Shown here piece by piece: positions 46,695 through 60,788 of a stretch of DNA of 64,000 bases (position 1 is the first letter of the stretch; each line of letters starts with the position of its first letter). The notes beneath the pieces are model-generated. The model did not search any database. It was not told where the DNA came from and saw only the letters and a list, made by a program, of their open reading frames with translations. The stretch is from contig JAILOV010000053.1 in assembly GCA_024690605.1 (NCBI GenBank), forward strand, positions 1 to 64,000, read 5' to 3'. Source of the stretch: Lachnospiraceae bacterium. Lineage in GTDB: Bacteria > Bacillota > Clostridia > Lachnospirales > Lachnospiraceae. Both the position numbers and the translations under genes were made by a program.

Positions 46695-48146
46695 ATGGAC
46701 AGACAGAATCTGACACTGCTGACGGATCTTTACGAACTCACCATGATGCAGGGGTATTACCGGAACCGCAATCAGAATCAGACGGTGATCTTTGACATGT
46801 TTTACCGCAGCAATCCGTTCGAGGGCGGATTTGCGATCATGGCGGGTGTCGAGCAGCTGATCAGCTATGTGAAGGAGTTGCGTTTCGAGGGAGAGGATAT
46901 CGATTATCTGCGGAGCACGGGCAACTTCGGCGATGACTTCCTTGAATTTCTGCGGGACTTCCATTTCAGCGGATCCATTTACTCGATCCCCGAGGGCACG
47001 ATCGTGTTTCCGAGAGAGCCGGTCGTTAAGGTCATCGCACCGATCCTGGAAGCGCAGCTCATGGAAACGGCGATCCTCAATATCATCAATCATCAGACGC
47101 TGATCGCGACAAAGGCGGCGCGGGTCTGTTATGCCGCTAAAGGCGACGGTGTCATGGAATTCGGACTCCGCCGGGCACAGGGACCGGATGCCGGTATTTA
47201 CGGTGCACGCGCGGCAGTGATCGGCGGCTGTATCGCCACGAGCAATGTCCTCACCGGCCAGCTCTTTGATGTGCCGGTCAGGGGCACGCACGCGCACAGC
47301 TGGATCATGAGTTTCCCGGATGAATACAGTGCATTCAAATCCTATGCGGAACTCTATCCGAATTCCTGCATCCTCCTGACAGACACCTATGATACCTTGA
47401 AATCCGGCGTTCCGAATGCGATCCGCGTGTTCAGGGAAATGCGGGAAGCGGGCGTGGAACTGAAGAACTACGGGATCCGTCTGGACAGCGGAGATCTTGC
47501 CTATCTCTCCAAAGAAGCCAGGCGGATGCTGGATGAGGCGGGCTTTACGGATGCGATCATCACCGCATCCAACGATCTGGATGAGGTTCTGATCTCGTCC
47601 CTGAAGGCGCAGGGAGCCACGATCACCTCGTGGGGTGTGGGCACGCATCTCATCACGGCCAGAGACAACCCGTCGCTCGGCGGTGTCTACAAGCTGGCCG
47701 CGATCATGGGGGAGGACGGCGTGTTCCAGCCGAAGATCAAGCTTTCCGAGAACTCGGAAAAGGTGACCAATCCCGGTGACAAGAAGATCGTCCGCGTCTA
47801 TGACGAGGACGGCAAGATCCGTGCGGATCTGATCTGTCTGACCGAGGAGCACTATTCCGAACAGGAGGAACTGTCTCTGTTCGATCCGCAGGAACCGTGG
47901 AAAAAGATGGTGTTAAAGCCCGGCGAGTTCACGCTCAGGGAACTGATCGTGCCGATCTTCGAGAACGGAAAATGTGTCTACACCTCTCCGGCGACAATGG
48001 ATATCCGCGAATACTGCCTGAAGGAACAGGACACGCTGTGGGAGGGGACCAGACGACTGTTCAATCCGAACCAGGTGCACGTCGATCTCTCGAAGAAGCT
48101 GTATGACATGAAGATGAATCTGCTTTATGACAACAGCGGTTTCTGA
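46695..48146 (+). CDS. pncB: Nicotinate phosphoribosyltransferase
   Basis: LLTDLYELTMMQGYYRN; EFGLRRAQGPDAG; GTHAHSWIMSF. Confidence 0.95.
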   Translation: MDRQNLTLLTDLYELTMMQGYYRNRNQNQTVIFDMFYRSNPFEGGFAIMAGVEQLISYVKELRFEGEDIDYLRSTGNFGDDFLEFLRDFHFSGSIYSIPEGTIVFPREPVVKVIAPILEAQLMETAILNIINHQTLIATKAARVCYAAKGDGVMEFGLRRAQGPDAGIYGARAAVIGGCIATSNVLTGQLFDVPVRGTHAHSWIMSFPDEYSAFKSYAELYPNSCILLTDTYDTLKSGVPNAIRVFREMREAGVELKNYGIRLDSGDLAYLSKEARRMLDEAGFTDAIITASNDLDEVLISSLKAQGATITSWGVGTHLITARDNPSLGGVYKLAAIMGEDGVFQPKIKLSENSEKVTNPGDKKIVRVYDEDGKIRADLICLTEEHYSEQEELSLFDPQEPWKKMVLKPGEFTLRELIVPIFENGKCVYTSPATMDIREYCLKEQDTLWEGTRRLFNPNQVHVDLSKKLYDMKMNLLYDNSGF

Positions 48147-48155
48147 GGACAGAGG

Positions 48156-48725
48156 ATGAAGATCGCGGTATACTGCGGCGCGGCACAGGGGCGCAACCCC
48201 GCCTATCTTCAGGCAGCGAAGCGCCTCGGAGAGTGGATCGCCGCGAACGGCCACGAACTGGTCTATGGCGCGGGCAAGGTGGGTATGATGGGCATGATCG
48301 CCGACACGGTGCTTCATGCCGGCGGACGCGTGACGGGCGTCATCCCCGATTTCATGGTGGAACTGGGCTGGTGTCATGAACATCTGACGCAGTGTATCGT
48401 CGAGGAAAGCATGTCTGCCAGAAAGAAAAGGATGTGCGAGATGTCGGATGCGATGATCGCGCTCCCCGGCGGCGCCGGCACGCTCGAAGAGATCACGGAG
48501 GTGATCTCCTGGCAGAGGCTCGGATTGAACGATCGTCCCTGCATCCTCTTTAATGTGAACGGTTTCTATGAACCGCTGCGCGCCATGTATCTGCGCACAG
48601 CGGAAGAAGATTTTCTCGAACGGGAGGCGCTGGACAGTGTTCTGTTTTCCGACGATCCCGATGAGATCGGGCGGTTTATCACCGGGTTTAAAAAGCGCGG
48701 ACGAACGGCCGCCGGAGGATACTGA
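48156..48725 (+). CDS. LOG family protein (TIGR00730-type)
   Basis: MIALPGGAGTLEEITEVISWQRLG. Confidence 0.93.
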   Translation: MKIAVYCGAAQGRNPAYLQAAKRLGEWIAANGHELVYGAGKVGMMGMIADTVLHAGGRVTGVIPDFMVELGWCHEHLTQCIVEESMSARKKRMCEMSDAMIALPGGAGTLEEITEVISWQRLGLNDRPCILFNVNGFYEPLRAMYLRTAEEDFLEREALDSVLFSDDPDEIGRFITGFKKRGRTAAGGY

Positions 48726-48727
48726 GT

Positions 48728-49498
48728 TTACAGCACCTTTCCCAGAAAGTTTTTGAGTCGCTCGCTCTTCGGATGCGCGAAGAATTCCGCGGGCGCACCC
48801 TCTTCGACGAAATCACCGCCGTCCAGGAACATCACACGGTTTGCCACTTCCCGCGCGAAGCCCATCTCGTGCGTCACGACCACCATGGTCATTTTTTCGG
48901 CGGCGAGATCCTTCATAACACTCAGCACTTCCCCGACCATTTCGGGATCCAGCGCGCTGGTCGGCTCATCGAAGAGCATGACCTCTGGTTTCATGCAGAG
49001 CGCGCGAACAATGGCGATCCGCTGCTGCTGACCGCCGGAGAGCTCGCCGGGATAGGCGTCCCGCCTGTCTGCAAGTCCCACGCGTTCCAGAAGCTCTGTA
49101 GCGTAAGCCTCGGCCTCCCGCTGTGACACATTCTGCAGTTTCATCGGGGCAAGCGTGAGATTTCGCATGATCGTCATGTGGGGGAACAGATTGAACTGCT
49201 GGAATACCATGCCCATCTTCTGCCGGTGCCTGTCAATGTCCGTCGTCGGATCGCAGATATCGATGCCGTCCATGTAGATATGCCCGCCGGTGGGTTCTTC
49301 CAGACGGTTCAGGCACCGAAGAAAGGTGGACTTTCCGGATCCGGACGGACCGATGACACAGACCACATCTCCCCGGTCGATCTCGACCGAGATATCCTGC
49401 AGCACGACATGATCGCCGAAATGCTTTTCCAGATGATCGACGCGGATCAGCGCCTCCTTCTGACCGGTGACCTGCGTATTATCTTGTGCCACGGGCAA
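48728..49498 (-). CDS. Polar amino-acid ABC transporter ATP-binding protein
   Basis: [49 protein letters not shown]. Confidence 0.95.
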   Translation of the reverse strand: MPVAQDNTQVTGQKEALIRVDHLEKHFGDHVVLQDISVEIDRGDVVCVIGPSGSGKSTFLRCLNRLEEPTGGHIYMDGIDICDPTTDIDRHRQKMGMVFQQFNLFPHMTIMRNLTLAPMKLQNVSQREAEAYATELLERVGLADRRDAYPGELSGGQQQRIAIVRALCMKPEVMLFDEPTSALDPEMVGEVLSVMKDLAAEKMTMVVVTHEMGFAREVANRVMFLDGGDFVEEGAPAEFFAHPKSERLKNFLGKVL

Positions 49499-50180
49499 GC
49501 CTCCTTTCCAGAAGAGAGACCAGTCTGGTGAGCACCAGCACCATGATGAGGTAAATGAGAGCCACCGCGATGAGCGGCATGAACGCGGAATAGGTGCGGC
49601 TTCGGATGATGTCGCCTCCCTTGGTCAGATCCTCGAGCGCGATATAACCGGCGACGGAGGTCTCCTTGAGGAGCGTGATATATTCGTTGCAGAGCGTCGG
49701 CACGCAGACGCGCAATGCCTGCGGCATGATGATATGCAGCATGGTCTGTGCGTAGTTGAAGCCGAGGCTCCGGCCGGCCTCAAACTGGCCGCGCGGCACC
49801 GACTGGATACCGGACCGGAAGATCTCCGCCTGATAGGCACCGGAATTGATACCGAACGCGATGATCGCGGTGAACGTCTTGTCGATGCGGACGCTGGCGA
49901 AGATGACGAAATAGATGATCATCAGCTGCACGACGACCGGCGTCCCGCGGATGACCGTGAGATAGAGATTGCAGATCGCGTTCAGGATCTTCAGACGGCC
50001 GGTGTTCTCGCAGGTGCTGCGCACGATCGCGACGAAAAAGCCGAGGATAATGCCCATCAGTGCCGCGAACAGCGTCACGATGAGCGTTACCTTCAGACCG
50101 TTCGTCAGATACTGCCAGCGGTCGTCCTTGACAAAGTTCAGATACAGATCAGACCGGAATTGCTGCCACATGACTGTCAT
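49479..50180 (-). CDS. Amino-acid ABC transporter permease
   Basis: [50 protein letters not shown]. Confidence 0.95.
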   Translation of the reverse strand: MTVMWQQFRSDLYLNFVKDDRWQYLTNGLKVTLIVTLFAALMGIILGFFVAIVRSTCENTGRLKILNAICNLYLTVIRGTPVVVQLMIIYFVIFASVRIDKTFTAIIAFGINSGAYQAEIFRSGIQSVPRGQFEAGRSLGFNYAQTMLHIIMPQALRVCVPTLCNEYITLLKETSVAGYIALEDLTKGGDIIRSRTYSAFMPLIAVALIYLIMVLVLTRLVSLLERRLARGTR

Positions 50181-50935
50181 TCCGCCGCGATGTACTTTGC
50201 GACGATCTTATCCAACGTGCCGTCCGCCTTCAGTTCCTCCAGCGCCTTGTTCACGTTATCCAGAAGCACCGTGTTCCCTTTGCGGATCGCAGCGGCATAT
50301 TCCTCGTTCGTGTAGTTCTCCTTGAGGACCATGAGGCCGGGATTCTCGGAGACAAATACCTTGGCGGGCTCGGAATCGATGACAACGGCATCGATCTTGC
50401 CCTGCGTGAGCGCCTGTACGGCCTCCATTCCCTTGTTGTAGCGCTCGACGGTGCCGATGCTGTCGTCATCCGAGCAATAGATGTCGCCGGTCGTGCCGGT
50501 CTGCACACCGACGATCGAATCGGCGCCAAGATCGCTCAGCGATGAGATGCCGGAATTTTCGGGGACGATGACCACCTGGCTCGAGGTGGCATAGGATTCC
50601 GAGAAATCCACGCTCTGCTTCCGGTCCTCTGTCACGGTCATGCCGGCGAGGCCGATATCCGCCTTTCCAGACGATACTTCGGGAATGATGGAATCAAACG
50701 CGATATCCTCGATGCGCAGCTCGCAGCCCATCTTTTTGGCGATCGCCTCCGCGATCTCCGCGTCAATGCCGACGATGCTGTCGCCGTCATGATATTCGTA
50801 AGGCGGGAACTCCGCGTTGGTCGCCATGACAAGCACGCCCTTTGTCGCGGTGCCTTCCGGGTTGCCGGACGAACCGCAGGCAGCCAGAGACAGGCTCATG
50901 GCAAGAACAAGTGCGACTGAGATCAGCTTTTTCAT
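50177..50935 (-). CDS. Amino-acid ABC transporter substrate-binding lipoprotein
   Basis: MKKLISVALVLAMSLSLAACG; FPPYEYHDGDSIVGIDAEIAEAIAKKMG. Confidence 0.94.
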   Translation of the reverse strand: MKKLISVALVLAMSLSLAACGSSGNPEGTATKGVLVMATNAEFPPYEYHDGDSIVGIDAEIAEAIAKKMGCELRIEDIAFDSIIPEVSSGKADIGLAGMTVTEDRKQSVDFSESYATSSQVVIVPENSGISSLSDLGADSIVGVQTGTTGDIYCSDDDSIGTVERYNKGMEAVQALTQGKIDAVVIDSEPAKVFVSENPGLMVLKENYTNEEYAAAIRKGNTVLLDNVNKALEELKADGTLDKIVAKYIAAE

Positions 50936-51017
50936 AATCCTCCTCCTTCTTACTGAACGATAAAAACCCACATACTTTTTTATCACTTCGAACGACAGGA
51001 TGCAATATGAATCATCA

Positions 51018-51046
51018 TTGATTTTGTTACGGTTTTCGTGTAAAAT
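51018..51046 (+). promoter_or_regulatory. Promoter TTGATT-17-TAAAAT for the A/V-ATPase operon
   Basis: Near-consensus boxes, 17-nt spacing, upstream of first ATPase gene. Confidence 0.65.
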
Positions 51047-51084
51047 ATTCTCGTTGCTTTGTTGCCTTGAAAAGGAGATGTCCA

Positions 51085-51396
51085 GTGGCAAAAAATACGA
51101 TCGAGGCGATCCGCGAGGCGGAGTTGGCCTCACAGGAAAAGGAAAAAGAGGCAAAGATCAAAGCTGCACAGCTTGTCGATGAGGCACGCGCCGCAGCGAA
51201 AACCCTGGTTTCCGAGAAACTTGCCGGTCTGAAAGCCGATGATGCGGCCAGGGAAGAGGAGGCGGAACGGGAGAGCGTCTCACTTCTGGAACAGGCGGAA
51301 CGGGAGGTGGCATCGGAGATCGAATCTCTCAGAGAACGAGCAGAGAAGAATGAGGCAGCGGCGATCGATGCGGTACTGAAAAAGCTGATCGCGTGA
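51085..51396 (+). CDS. V/A-type ATPase subunit G/H-like
   Basis: Charged coiled-coil ORF at operon start; GTG 51085 with GGAGATG upstream. Confidence 0.78.
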   Translation: MAKNTIEAIREAELASQEKEKEAKIKAAQLVDEARAAAKTLVSEKLAGLKADDAAREEEAERESVSLLEQAEREVASEIESLRERAEKNEAAAIDAVLKKLIA

Positions 51397-51419
51397 AACA
51401 GACAGAATAGGAGCGATTC

Positions 51420-53944
<2,525 letters not shown>

Positions 53945-53963
53945 GAATAAGCGGAGGACAATC

Positions 53964-54554
53964 ATGGCGGGATTAGATAAGATCCTCGGCGAGATCAACG
54001 CGCAGACTGACAAAAGCGTAGAGGAGATCCTCGGCGAAGCCAGAAAGGAAGCGGACGGGATCCGGGCCGAAGCCGAAAAGGAGGCCGGTGAGACCGCGGA
54101 GCGTTTTGAGCGGGAGGCGGAGAAGCGCGCAGGCGACCGCAAGTCACGCGCGGTTTCTGCGGCAGCGCTGAAGAAGCGCCAGCTTCTGCTCGCTGAAAAG
54201 CAGAAACTGATCCGCGAGGTGCTCGAAAAGGCGAAGGCGACACTTCTGGCACTGCCGGACGCGGAATATTTTGACGCGATGCTCGGGCTCATCGAGAAGA
54301 ACGCACTGACGCAATCGGGACAGATCCGTTTCAACGAACGGGATCTGAACCGTCTGCCCAAAGATTTTGCGACAAAGATCGAAAGCACGGCTTTCAATCT
54401 CGGCGGTAGACTGACGCTCTCCAAGGAGACGGCGCCGATCGACGGCGGATTTCTGCTGCTCTACGACGGCATTGAACAGAACTGCTCGGTGTCTTCCTTG
54501 TTTGAAACGAGCGCCGAAGAACTTTCGGATGAGATACAGAGACTCTTGTTCTGA
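53964..54554 (+). CDS. ntpE: V-type ATP synthase subunit E
   Basis: Charged N-terminal helix; GGRLTLSKETAPIDGGFLL; operon position. Confidence 0.88.
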   Translation: MAGLDKILGEINAQTDKSVEEILGEARKEADGIRAEAEKEAGETAERFEREAEKRAGDRKSRAVSAAALKKRQLLLAEKQKLIREVLEKAKATLLALPDAEYFDAMLGLIEKNALTQSGQIRFNERDLNRLPKDFATKIESTAFNLGGRLTLSKETAPIDGGFLLLYDGIEQNCSVSSLFETSAEELSDEIQRLLF

Positions 54555-54571
54555 AATGGGGGCTAAGACGA

Positions 54572-55543
54572 ATGCCTGAAGAATATATCTATGCGGTCGC
54601 GCGTGTGCGCGGCAAAGAGCAGAAGCTTCTTTCGGCGCCGGTGATGGATTCCCTCGTTTCGGCACCGGGAGTCAATGAAGCGCTCCGCATTCTGGCTGAC
54701 CACGGATGGGGCGACGGCGAGAACACGGAGATCGACGGGATGCTCACCGCGGAGCGGGAAAAGACATGGGCCTTTATCAAGGAACTGGTTCCGGACATGT
54801 CTGTTTTCGATGTTTTTCTTTATGCGAATGATTATCACAATCTGAAGGCCGCCGTCAAGGAAACGGCGAGGATGGAGACGCAGGACAGCGTCTTTATCGG
54901 CAGGAACGAGACGACCGTCGACGCGGAGCTGATCCGCCGGGCGGTGAGAGATCGTGATTTCGGTGCTCTTCCGGAGGAGATGCAGGAGATTGCCAAAGAG
55001 GCACTGGATGCGCTTCTGCACACCGGCGACGGGCAGATGTCCGATATCCTGATCGATCGGGCGGCGCTTGTACGCATCCTGGAGGCCGGAAAGAGATCCG
55101 ACAATGAGATCATCCGCATGTACGGAGAACTCACCGTGGCGAGTGCGGACATCAAAACAGCGATCCGCGCCTGTCTGATGAAAAAAGACCGTGCGTTTCT
55201 GGAGCGTGCGCTGGCGCCCTGCGACTCGCTGGATGTGAACGATCTGGCTCAGGCTGCTTCCGAATCGATCGACGCGGTCTATGAATATCTTGACCGGACG
55301 ACCTATGCCGACGCGATCTCGGAGATCAGGAAATCACCGTCCGCCTTTGAGCGCTGGTGCGACAACCTGATGATCGAGAAGATCCGTCCGGAGATCCATC
55401 ATCCGTTCACGATCGGACCTTTGGCGGCTTACATTCTGGCGCGTGAAAACGAGATCAAGTGTGTCCGCATGATCCTGTCAGGCAAGACAAACGATCTGTC
55501 GGTCGAATCCATCAGAGAGAGGGTGAGGGAAACCTATGTATAG
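54572..55543 (+). CDS. ntpC: V-type ATP synthase subunit C
   Basis: YAVARVRGKEQKLLS; operon position. Confidence 0.88.
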   Translation: MPEEYIYAVARVRGKEQKLLSAPVMDSLVSAPGVNEALRILADHGWGDGENTEIDGMLTAEREKTWAFIKELVPDMSVFDVFLYANDYHNLKAAVKETARMETQDSVFIGRNETTVDAELIRRAVRDRDFGALPEEMQEIAKEALDALLHTGDGQMSDILIDRAALVRILEAGKRSDNEIIRMYGELTVASADIKTAIRACLMKKDRAFLERALAPCDSLDVNDLAQAASESIDAVYEYLDRTTYADAISEIRKSPSAFERWCDNLMIEKIRPEIHHPFTIGPLAAYILARENEIKCVRMILSGKTNDLSVESIRERVRETYV

Positions 55544-55856
55544 AATGGCGGTCCTTGGGGACAAAGACAGCATTTACGGTTACGCCGCCCTCGGCATGGA
55601 GGTCTGTCCGGTCACGGACGACGCCTCTGCGGTGCATAAGCTCAGGGAACTTGCCGAAGGGGATTTCGCGGTCATCTATGTCACGGAGGCACTGGCGGAA
55701 CGGATCCCCGGCGAGATCAACCGTTACAGGGAGCAGATGCTTCCGGCGGTCATCCTGATCCCCGGCGTTTACGGCAACACCGGTGCGGGAATCGCAAATG
55801 TCAAGAAATCGGTAGAACAGGCCGTTGGGTCTGACATCATCTTTGGAAACAATTAA
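55536..55856 (+). CDS. ntpF: V-type ATP synthase subunit F
   Basis: [20 protein letters not shown]...[12 protein letters not shown]. Confidence 0.9.
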   Translation: MYRMAVLGDKDSIYGYAALGMEVCPVTDDASAVHKLRELAEGDFAVIYVTEALAERIPGEINRYREQMLPAVILIPGVYGNTGAGIANVKKSVEQAVGSDIIFGNN

Positions 55857-55869
55857 AAGGAGCGAACGC

Positions 55870-57642
55870 ATGAGTACAGGAACGATCAAAAAAGTCGCAG
55901 GACCTCTGGTCATCGCCAGGGGCATGGGCGAGGCCAACATGTTTGACGTCGTCCGCGTGAGTGATGAGCGCCTGATCGGCGAGATCATCGAAATGCACGG
56001 TGACGAGGCGTCCATTCAGGTCTATGAGGAGACCTCGGGCTTAAAGCCCGGCGCACCGGTGGAGTCCACCGGACAGCCCATGAGCGTGGAACTGGGCCCC
56101 GGTCTTATCGGCAGTATCTATGACGGTATCCAGCGTCCGCTTGACGATATCATGAAGGTGACGGGCGGCAACCTGTTAAAGCGCGGTGTTGAGGTTCCGT
56201 CCCTGAAGCGTGACAAATCCTGGCATTTTGTCCCGGTCAAGAAGGCCGGTGACACGGTGTCCGAGGGAGATATCCTCGGAACGGTCCAAGAGTCCCCGAT
56301 CGTCGTGCAGAAGATCCTGGTGCCGATCGGCGTGAACGGTACGATCGAAAAGATCACCGAAGGCGACTATACGGTCACCGATACGGTCGCCGTGATCAAG
56401 ACCGAAGACGGCAAGAGCACGGATGTCGGTCTGATGCAGAAATGGCCGGTCCGTCGCGGGCGTCCCTACAGACAGAAGCAGTCGCCCGACACGCCCCTGA
56501 TCACCGGACAGCGCGTCATCGACACGCTCTTCCCGATCGCCAAGGGCGGTGTCGCCGCGGTTCCCGGTCCGTTCGGCTCCGGCAAGACCGTCGTGCAGCA
56601 CCAGCTGGCCAAGTGGGCCGAGGCTGATATCGTTGTCTACATCGGCTGCGGTGAGCGCGGCAATGAGATGACCGACGTGTTGAACGAGTTCCCGGAATTA
56701 AAGGATCCCAAGACCGGACATTCCCTGATGGAGCGGACGGTGCTGATCGCCAATACCTCGGACATGCCGGTGGCGGCGCGTGAAGCGAGTATCTACACCG
56801 GTATCACGATCGCCGAGTATTTCCGCGACATGGGCTACTCCGTCGCTCTGATGGCGGATTCGACGTCCCGCTGGGCAGAGGCGCTGCGTGAGATGTCCGG
56901 CCGTCTGGAGGAGATGCCCGGTGAAGAAGGTTATCCCGCCTATCTGGGTTCGCGTCTGGCGCAGTTCTATGAGCGCGCGGGCCGCGTGATCACGCTGGGC
57001 GAGGGCGAGCGCGAAGGATCGTTGTCGGTCATCGGCGCTGTCTCCCCTGCGGGCGGTGACATTTCCGAGCCGGTCACGCAGGCGACGCTGCGTATCGTCA
57101 AGGTGTTCTGGCGTCTGGATTCGGATCTGGCTTACAAGCGTCACTTCCCCGCGATCAACTGGCTGGAATCCTATTCTCTCTATGACAAGCTGGACGGCTG
57201 GTTCGACAAGAACGTTTCCGAGGAATGGTCCGCGTTGAAGGGCCGCGTGATGTTCCTGCTGCAGGAGGAATCGGCATTGCAGGAGATGGTCCGTCTGGTC
57301 GGCGAGGATGCCCTGTCGGCACCCGACCGCCTGAAGATGGAAGCGGCACGTTCCATTCGAGAGGATCTGCTGCAGCAGAACGCGTTCATGGAAGAGGATA
57401 CCTACACCTCACCGCACAAGCAGTTCATGCTGATGAAGCTGGTCATGGCCTTCTATGATGTCTGCGGCGAAGCGCTGAACAAGGGAGCGGATATCAACAA
57501 GATCGTGGACATGGAGGTGCGTGAAGCGATCGGCCGTTTCAAGTATACGGCAGAGGATCAGGTCGACGCACGGTTCGCGGAGATCGAGAAGAAACTGAAT
57601 CAGGAAGCGGATGAGATCGCCCAGGCAAAGGAGGAATTCTGA
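55870..57642 (+). CDS. ntpA: V-type ATP synthase subunit A
   Basis: [39 protein letters not shown]. Confidence 0.97.
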   Translation: MSTGTIKKVAGPLVIARGMGEANMFDVVRVSDERLIGEIIEMHGDEASIQVYEETSGLKPGAPVESTGQPMSVELGPGLIGSIYDGIQRPLDDIMKVTGGNLLKRGVEVPSLKRDKSWHFVPVKKAGDTVSEGDILGTVQESPIVVQKILVPIGVNGTIEKITEGDYTVTDTVAVIKTEDGKSTDVGLMQKWPVRRGRPYRQKQSPDTPLITGQRVIDTLFPIAKGGVAAVPGPFGSGKTVVQHQLAKWAEADIVVYIGCGERGNEMTDVLNEFPELKDPKTGHSLMERTVLIANTSDMPVAAREASIYTGITIAEYFRDMGYSVALMADSTSRWAEALREMSGRLEEMPGEEGYPAYLGSRLAQFYERAGRVITLGEGEREGSLSVIGAVSPAGGDISEPVTQATLRIVKVFWRLDSDLAYKRHFPAINWLESYSLYDKLDGWFDKNVSEEWSALKGRVMFLLQEESALQEMVRLVGEDALSAPDRLKMEAARSIREDLLQQNAFMEEDTYTSPHKQFMLMKLVMAFYDVCGEALNKGADINKIVDMEVREAIGRFKYTAEDQVDARFAEIEKKLNQEADEIAQAKEEF

Positions 57643-57643
57643 G

Positions 57644-59014
57644 ATGTCCAAAGAATACAAGACAATACAGGAAGTAGCGGGACCTCTGATGCTCGTTCGG
57701 GGCGTGGAAGGGATCGCCTATGATGAACTCGGCGAGATCGAGCTTTCCAGCGGAGAGAAGCGTCGCTGCAAGGTACTGGAGATTGATGACGGTAACGCCT
57801 TGGTGCAGCTGTTCGAAAATTCGACCGGTATCAATCTGGAGTCCTCCAAGGTCCGTTTTCTCGGACGAAGCATGGAACTCGGTGTTTCCGAGGATATGCT
57901 CTCCCGCGTCTTTGACGGTCTGGGACGTCCGATCGACGGCGGCCCGGAGATCCTGCCCGAGGAACGCAGGGATATCAACGGTCTGCCCATGAATCCGGCC
58001 GCCAGAGACTACCCGTCCGAATTCATCCAGACCGGTGTCTCCGCGATCGACGGTCTGAACACGCTGGTCCGCGGACAGAAGCTCCCGATCTTCTCGGCGT
58101 CCGGTCTGCCGCATGCGCAGCTTGCCGCGCAGATCGCGCGTCAGGCCAAGGTGGTCGGAACCGATGAGCCTTTCGCCGTTGTGTTCGCTGCAATGGGTAT
58201 CACCTTTGAAGAGTCCAACTTCTTTGTCGAGAGCTTTCAGGAGACCGGTGCGATCGACCGGGCGGTCCTGTTCATGAACCTGGCCAACGACCCCGCGGTT
58301 GAGCGTATCGCGACCCCTCGTATGGCGCTGACCGCCGCCGAGTATCTCGCATTTGAGAAGGGCATGCATGTTCTGGTCATTCTGACGGACATCACCAACT
58401 ACGCGGACGCGCTGCGTGAGGTTTCCGCTGCGCGTAAGGAAGTTCCGGGACGCCGCGGTTATCCCGGCTACATGTACACCGACCTGGCGACCCTCTATGA
58501 GCGCGCCGGCCGTCAGCGCGGCAGGAACGGTTCGATCACGATGATCCCGATCCTGTCGATGCCGGAAGATGACAAGACGCACCCGATCCCCGACCTTACG
58601 GGATACATCACGGAGGGACAGATCATCCTGTCACGTGACCTCTACCGCAAGGGTGTGCAGCCGCCGATCGACGTGCTGCCGTCCCTGTCCCGTCTGAAGG
58701 ACAAGGGTATCGGTACCGGCAAGACGCGTGAGGATCACGCGAACACGATGAACCAGCTGTTCGCCGCCTATGCGCGCGGCAAGGACGCCAAGGAACTCAT
58801 GGTCATTCTAGGCGAGGCCGCTCTGACCGAGATCGACAAGCTCTACGCGAAATTCGCCGATGAGTTTGAATCCCGCTATGTGTCGCAGGGCTACCGCACC
58901 GACCGCTCCATCGAGGAGACGCTCGACCTCGGCTGGGATCTTCTCCGGATCCTTCCCAGAACGGAACTTAAGCGTATCCGTGACGAATATTTGGATAAGT
59001 ATTACGATAAGTAA
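57644..59014 (+). CDS. ntpB: V-type ATP synthase subunit B
   Basis: [45 protein letters not shown]. Confidence 0.97.
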   Translation: MSKEYKTIQEVAGPLMLVRGVEGIAYDELGEIELSSGEKRRCKVLEIDDGNALVQLFENSTGINLESSKVRFLGRSMELGVSEDMLSRVFDGLGRPIDGGPEILPEERRDINGLPMNPAARDYPSEFIQTGVSAIDGLNTLVRGQKLPIFSASGLPHAQLAAQIARQAKVVGTDEPFAVVFAAMGITFEESNFFVESFQETGAIDRAVLFMNLANDPAVERIATPRMALTAAEYLAFEKGMHVLVILTDITNYADALREVSAARKEVPGRRGYPGYMYTDLATLYERAGRQRGRNGSITMIPILSMPEDDKTHPIPDLTGYITEGQIILSRDLYRKGVQPPIDVLPSLSRLKDKGIGTGKTREDHANTMNQLFAAYARGKDAKELMVILGEAALTEIDKLYAKFADEFESRYVSQGYRTDRSIEETLDLGWDLLRILPRTELKRIRDEYLDKYYDK

Positions 59015-59104
59015 AAGGTTGACAGCTTAGTACCGTTGCGAGAGGCACGGAGCTGGAGCGCCCGACAAAGGGTGTGACCTCCTGCCGACGGAGGAAAACG
59101 AAAG

Positions 59105-59776
59105 ATGCCTACAGTCAATCCTACAAGAATGGAGCTTACCCGTCTGAAGGGCAAGCTTGCGACCGCCACCCGCGGCCACAAACTCCTGAAGGACAAGCGC
59201 GACGAGTTGATGCGCCAGTTCCTTGATCTGGTCCGCGTGAACAAATCTCTGCGTGAGCGCGTGGAGGAGGGTCTGAAGACCGCGAACAAGAATTTCGCAC
59301 TTGCCCGTGCGGCAATGAGTGACGAGACCGTGGAGGTCGCGTTCATGGCCTCCAAGCAGGAGATCGAGGTCGAAGTGACGCCGAAGAACGTGATGAGCGT
59401 CAACATCCCGCAGTTCACCGTAAAGACGCGCACCAGTGACGAGAGCGACATCTATTCCTATGGTTTTGCTTTCACATCTGGTGATCTGGACGATGCCGTG
59501 CACTCGCTCGCCGAGGTACAGGCGGACATGGTGAAGCTTGCCGAGGTGGAAAAGGCCTGTCAGCTCATGGCGGCGGAGATCGAGAAGACCAGACGCCGCG
59601 TGAATGCGCTGGAACACATCATGATCCCGCAGTATCAGAGGAACATCAAGTACATCTCCATGAAACTCGATGAGAATGAGCGTAGCACGCAGATCCGCCT
59701 GATGAAGGTCAAGGATATGATGCTCGAGGAAGCTCATCACTACAAGGAAAAGGAAGAGGCGAAGGCCGCAGGTTGA
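59105..59776 (+). CDS. ntpD: V-type ATP synthase subunit D
   Basis: VNPTRMELTRLKGKLATATRGHKLLKDKRDELMRQF. Confidence 0.95.
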   Translation: MPTVNPTRMELTRLKGKLATATRGHKLLKDKRDELMRQFLDLVRVNKSLRERVEEGLKTANKNFALARAAMSDETVEVAFMASKQEIEVEVTPKNVMSVNIPQFTVKTRTSDESDIYSYGFAFTSGDLDDAVHSLAEVQADMVKLAEVEKACQLMAAEIEKTRRRVNALEHIMIPQYQRNIKYISMKLDENERSTQIRLMKVKDMMLEEAHHYKEKEEAKAAG

Positions 59777-59778
59777 CG

Positions 59779-60756
59779 ATGAGAAGACCGAATGAAAGAA
59801 AACCGCTGGTAACCAACATCTACACGGCCGATCCGTCCGCGCATGTATTTAACGGGAAGATCTATATCTATCCTTCCCACGACGTGGAGCGGGATGTGCC
59901 GGATGATGATGACGGCGAACAGTACATGATGGAGGACTATCACATCCTGTCCATGGACAGCCTGGATGCACCCTGCGTCGATAACGGATTGGCGCTCCAT
60001 CAGGACGATGTGCCCTGGGTGGGCCGTCAGATGTGGGCGCCGGACGCCATCTTCAAGAACGGGAAGTATTATCTCATTTTCCCCGCCAAGGACAAAGAAG
60101 GCGTGTTTCATCTGGGTGTCGCGGAATCGGATTCACCGGTGGGTCCCTTCAGGCCGCAGGAAAACTATATCCCCGGAAGCTACAGCATCGATCCTGCCGT
60201 CCTCGTGGATGATGACGGGCGCACCTATTGCTATTACGGCGGTCTCTGGGGAGGACAGCTGGAGATGTGGCAGTCGGGACATTTCAATCCGGAGGAGCCG
60301 CGTCCCGCGGGTGATGACCCGGCACTCGGACCGATGTTCGCCGAGTTTTCCGATGACATGACGCACTTTGTAACGGAGCCGAAGCATCTGCAGATCCTGG
60401 ATGAAAAGGGCGAGCCGTTAAAGGCTTCCGATGAGGAAAGACGGTACTTTGAGGGACCGTGGATGCACAAGTATCACGGAAAATACTATCTGTCCTATTC
60501 CACCGGGACGACGCATTACATCTGCTACGCGGAGGGAGACCGCCCCGACGGACCCTTTACCTATAAGGGCAGGATCATGGAACCGGTTCTGGGGTGGACG
60601 ACCCATCATTCCGTCGTGCAGATCGACGGCGAGTGGTATCTGTTCTACCATGACTGCGAACTGTCCGGCGGTGTGACGCACGAGCGCTGTGTGAAATACA
60701 CGAAGCTCGAGATCGCGGCGGACGGGACGATCACAACGATCCATCCCTACGAATGA
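59779..60756 (+). CDS. Glycoside hydrolase family 43 protein
   Basis: YTADPSAHVFNGKIYIYPSHD; MWAPDAIFKNGKYYLIFPAKD; SIDPAVLVDDDGRTYCYYGG; EGPWMHKYHGKYYLSYSTG. Confidence 0.92.
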   Translation: MRRPNERKPLVTNIYTADPSAHVFNGKIYIYPSHDVERDVPDDDDGEQYMMEDYHILSMDSLDAPCVDNGLALHQDDVPWVGRQMWAPDAIFKNGKYYLIFPAKDKEGVFHLGVAESDSPVGPFRPQENYIPGSYSIDPAVLVDDDGRTYCYYGGLWGGQLEMWQSGHFNPEEPRPAGDDPALGPMFAEFSDDMTHFVTEPKHLQILDEKGEPLKASDEERRYFEGPWMHKYHGKYYLSYSTGTTHYICYAEGDRPDGPFTYKGRIMEPVLGWTTHHSVVQIDGEWYLFYHDCELSGGVTHERCVKYTKLEIAADGTITTIHPYE

Positions 60757-60788
60757 GGGAAGGGCGACAGGTAAAGAAATACAGGGAA

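Noticed and set aside
46452-47852. Minus-strand ORF (466 aa)
   Set aside because: Antisense to hypA and pncB.
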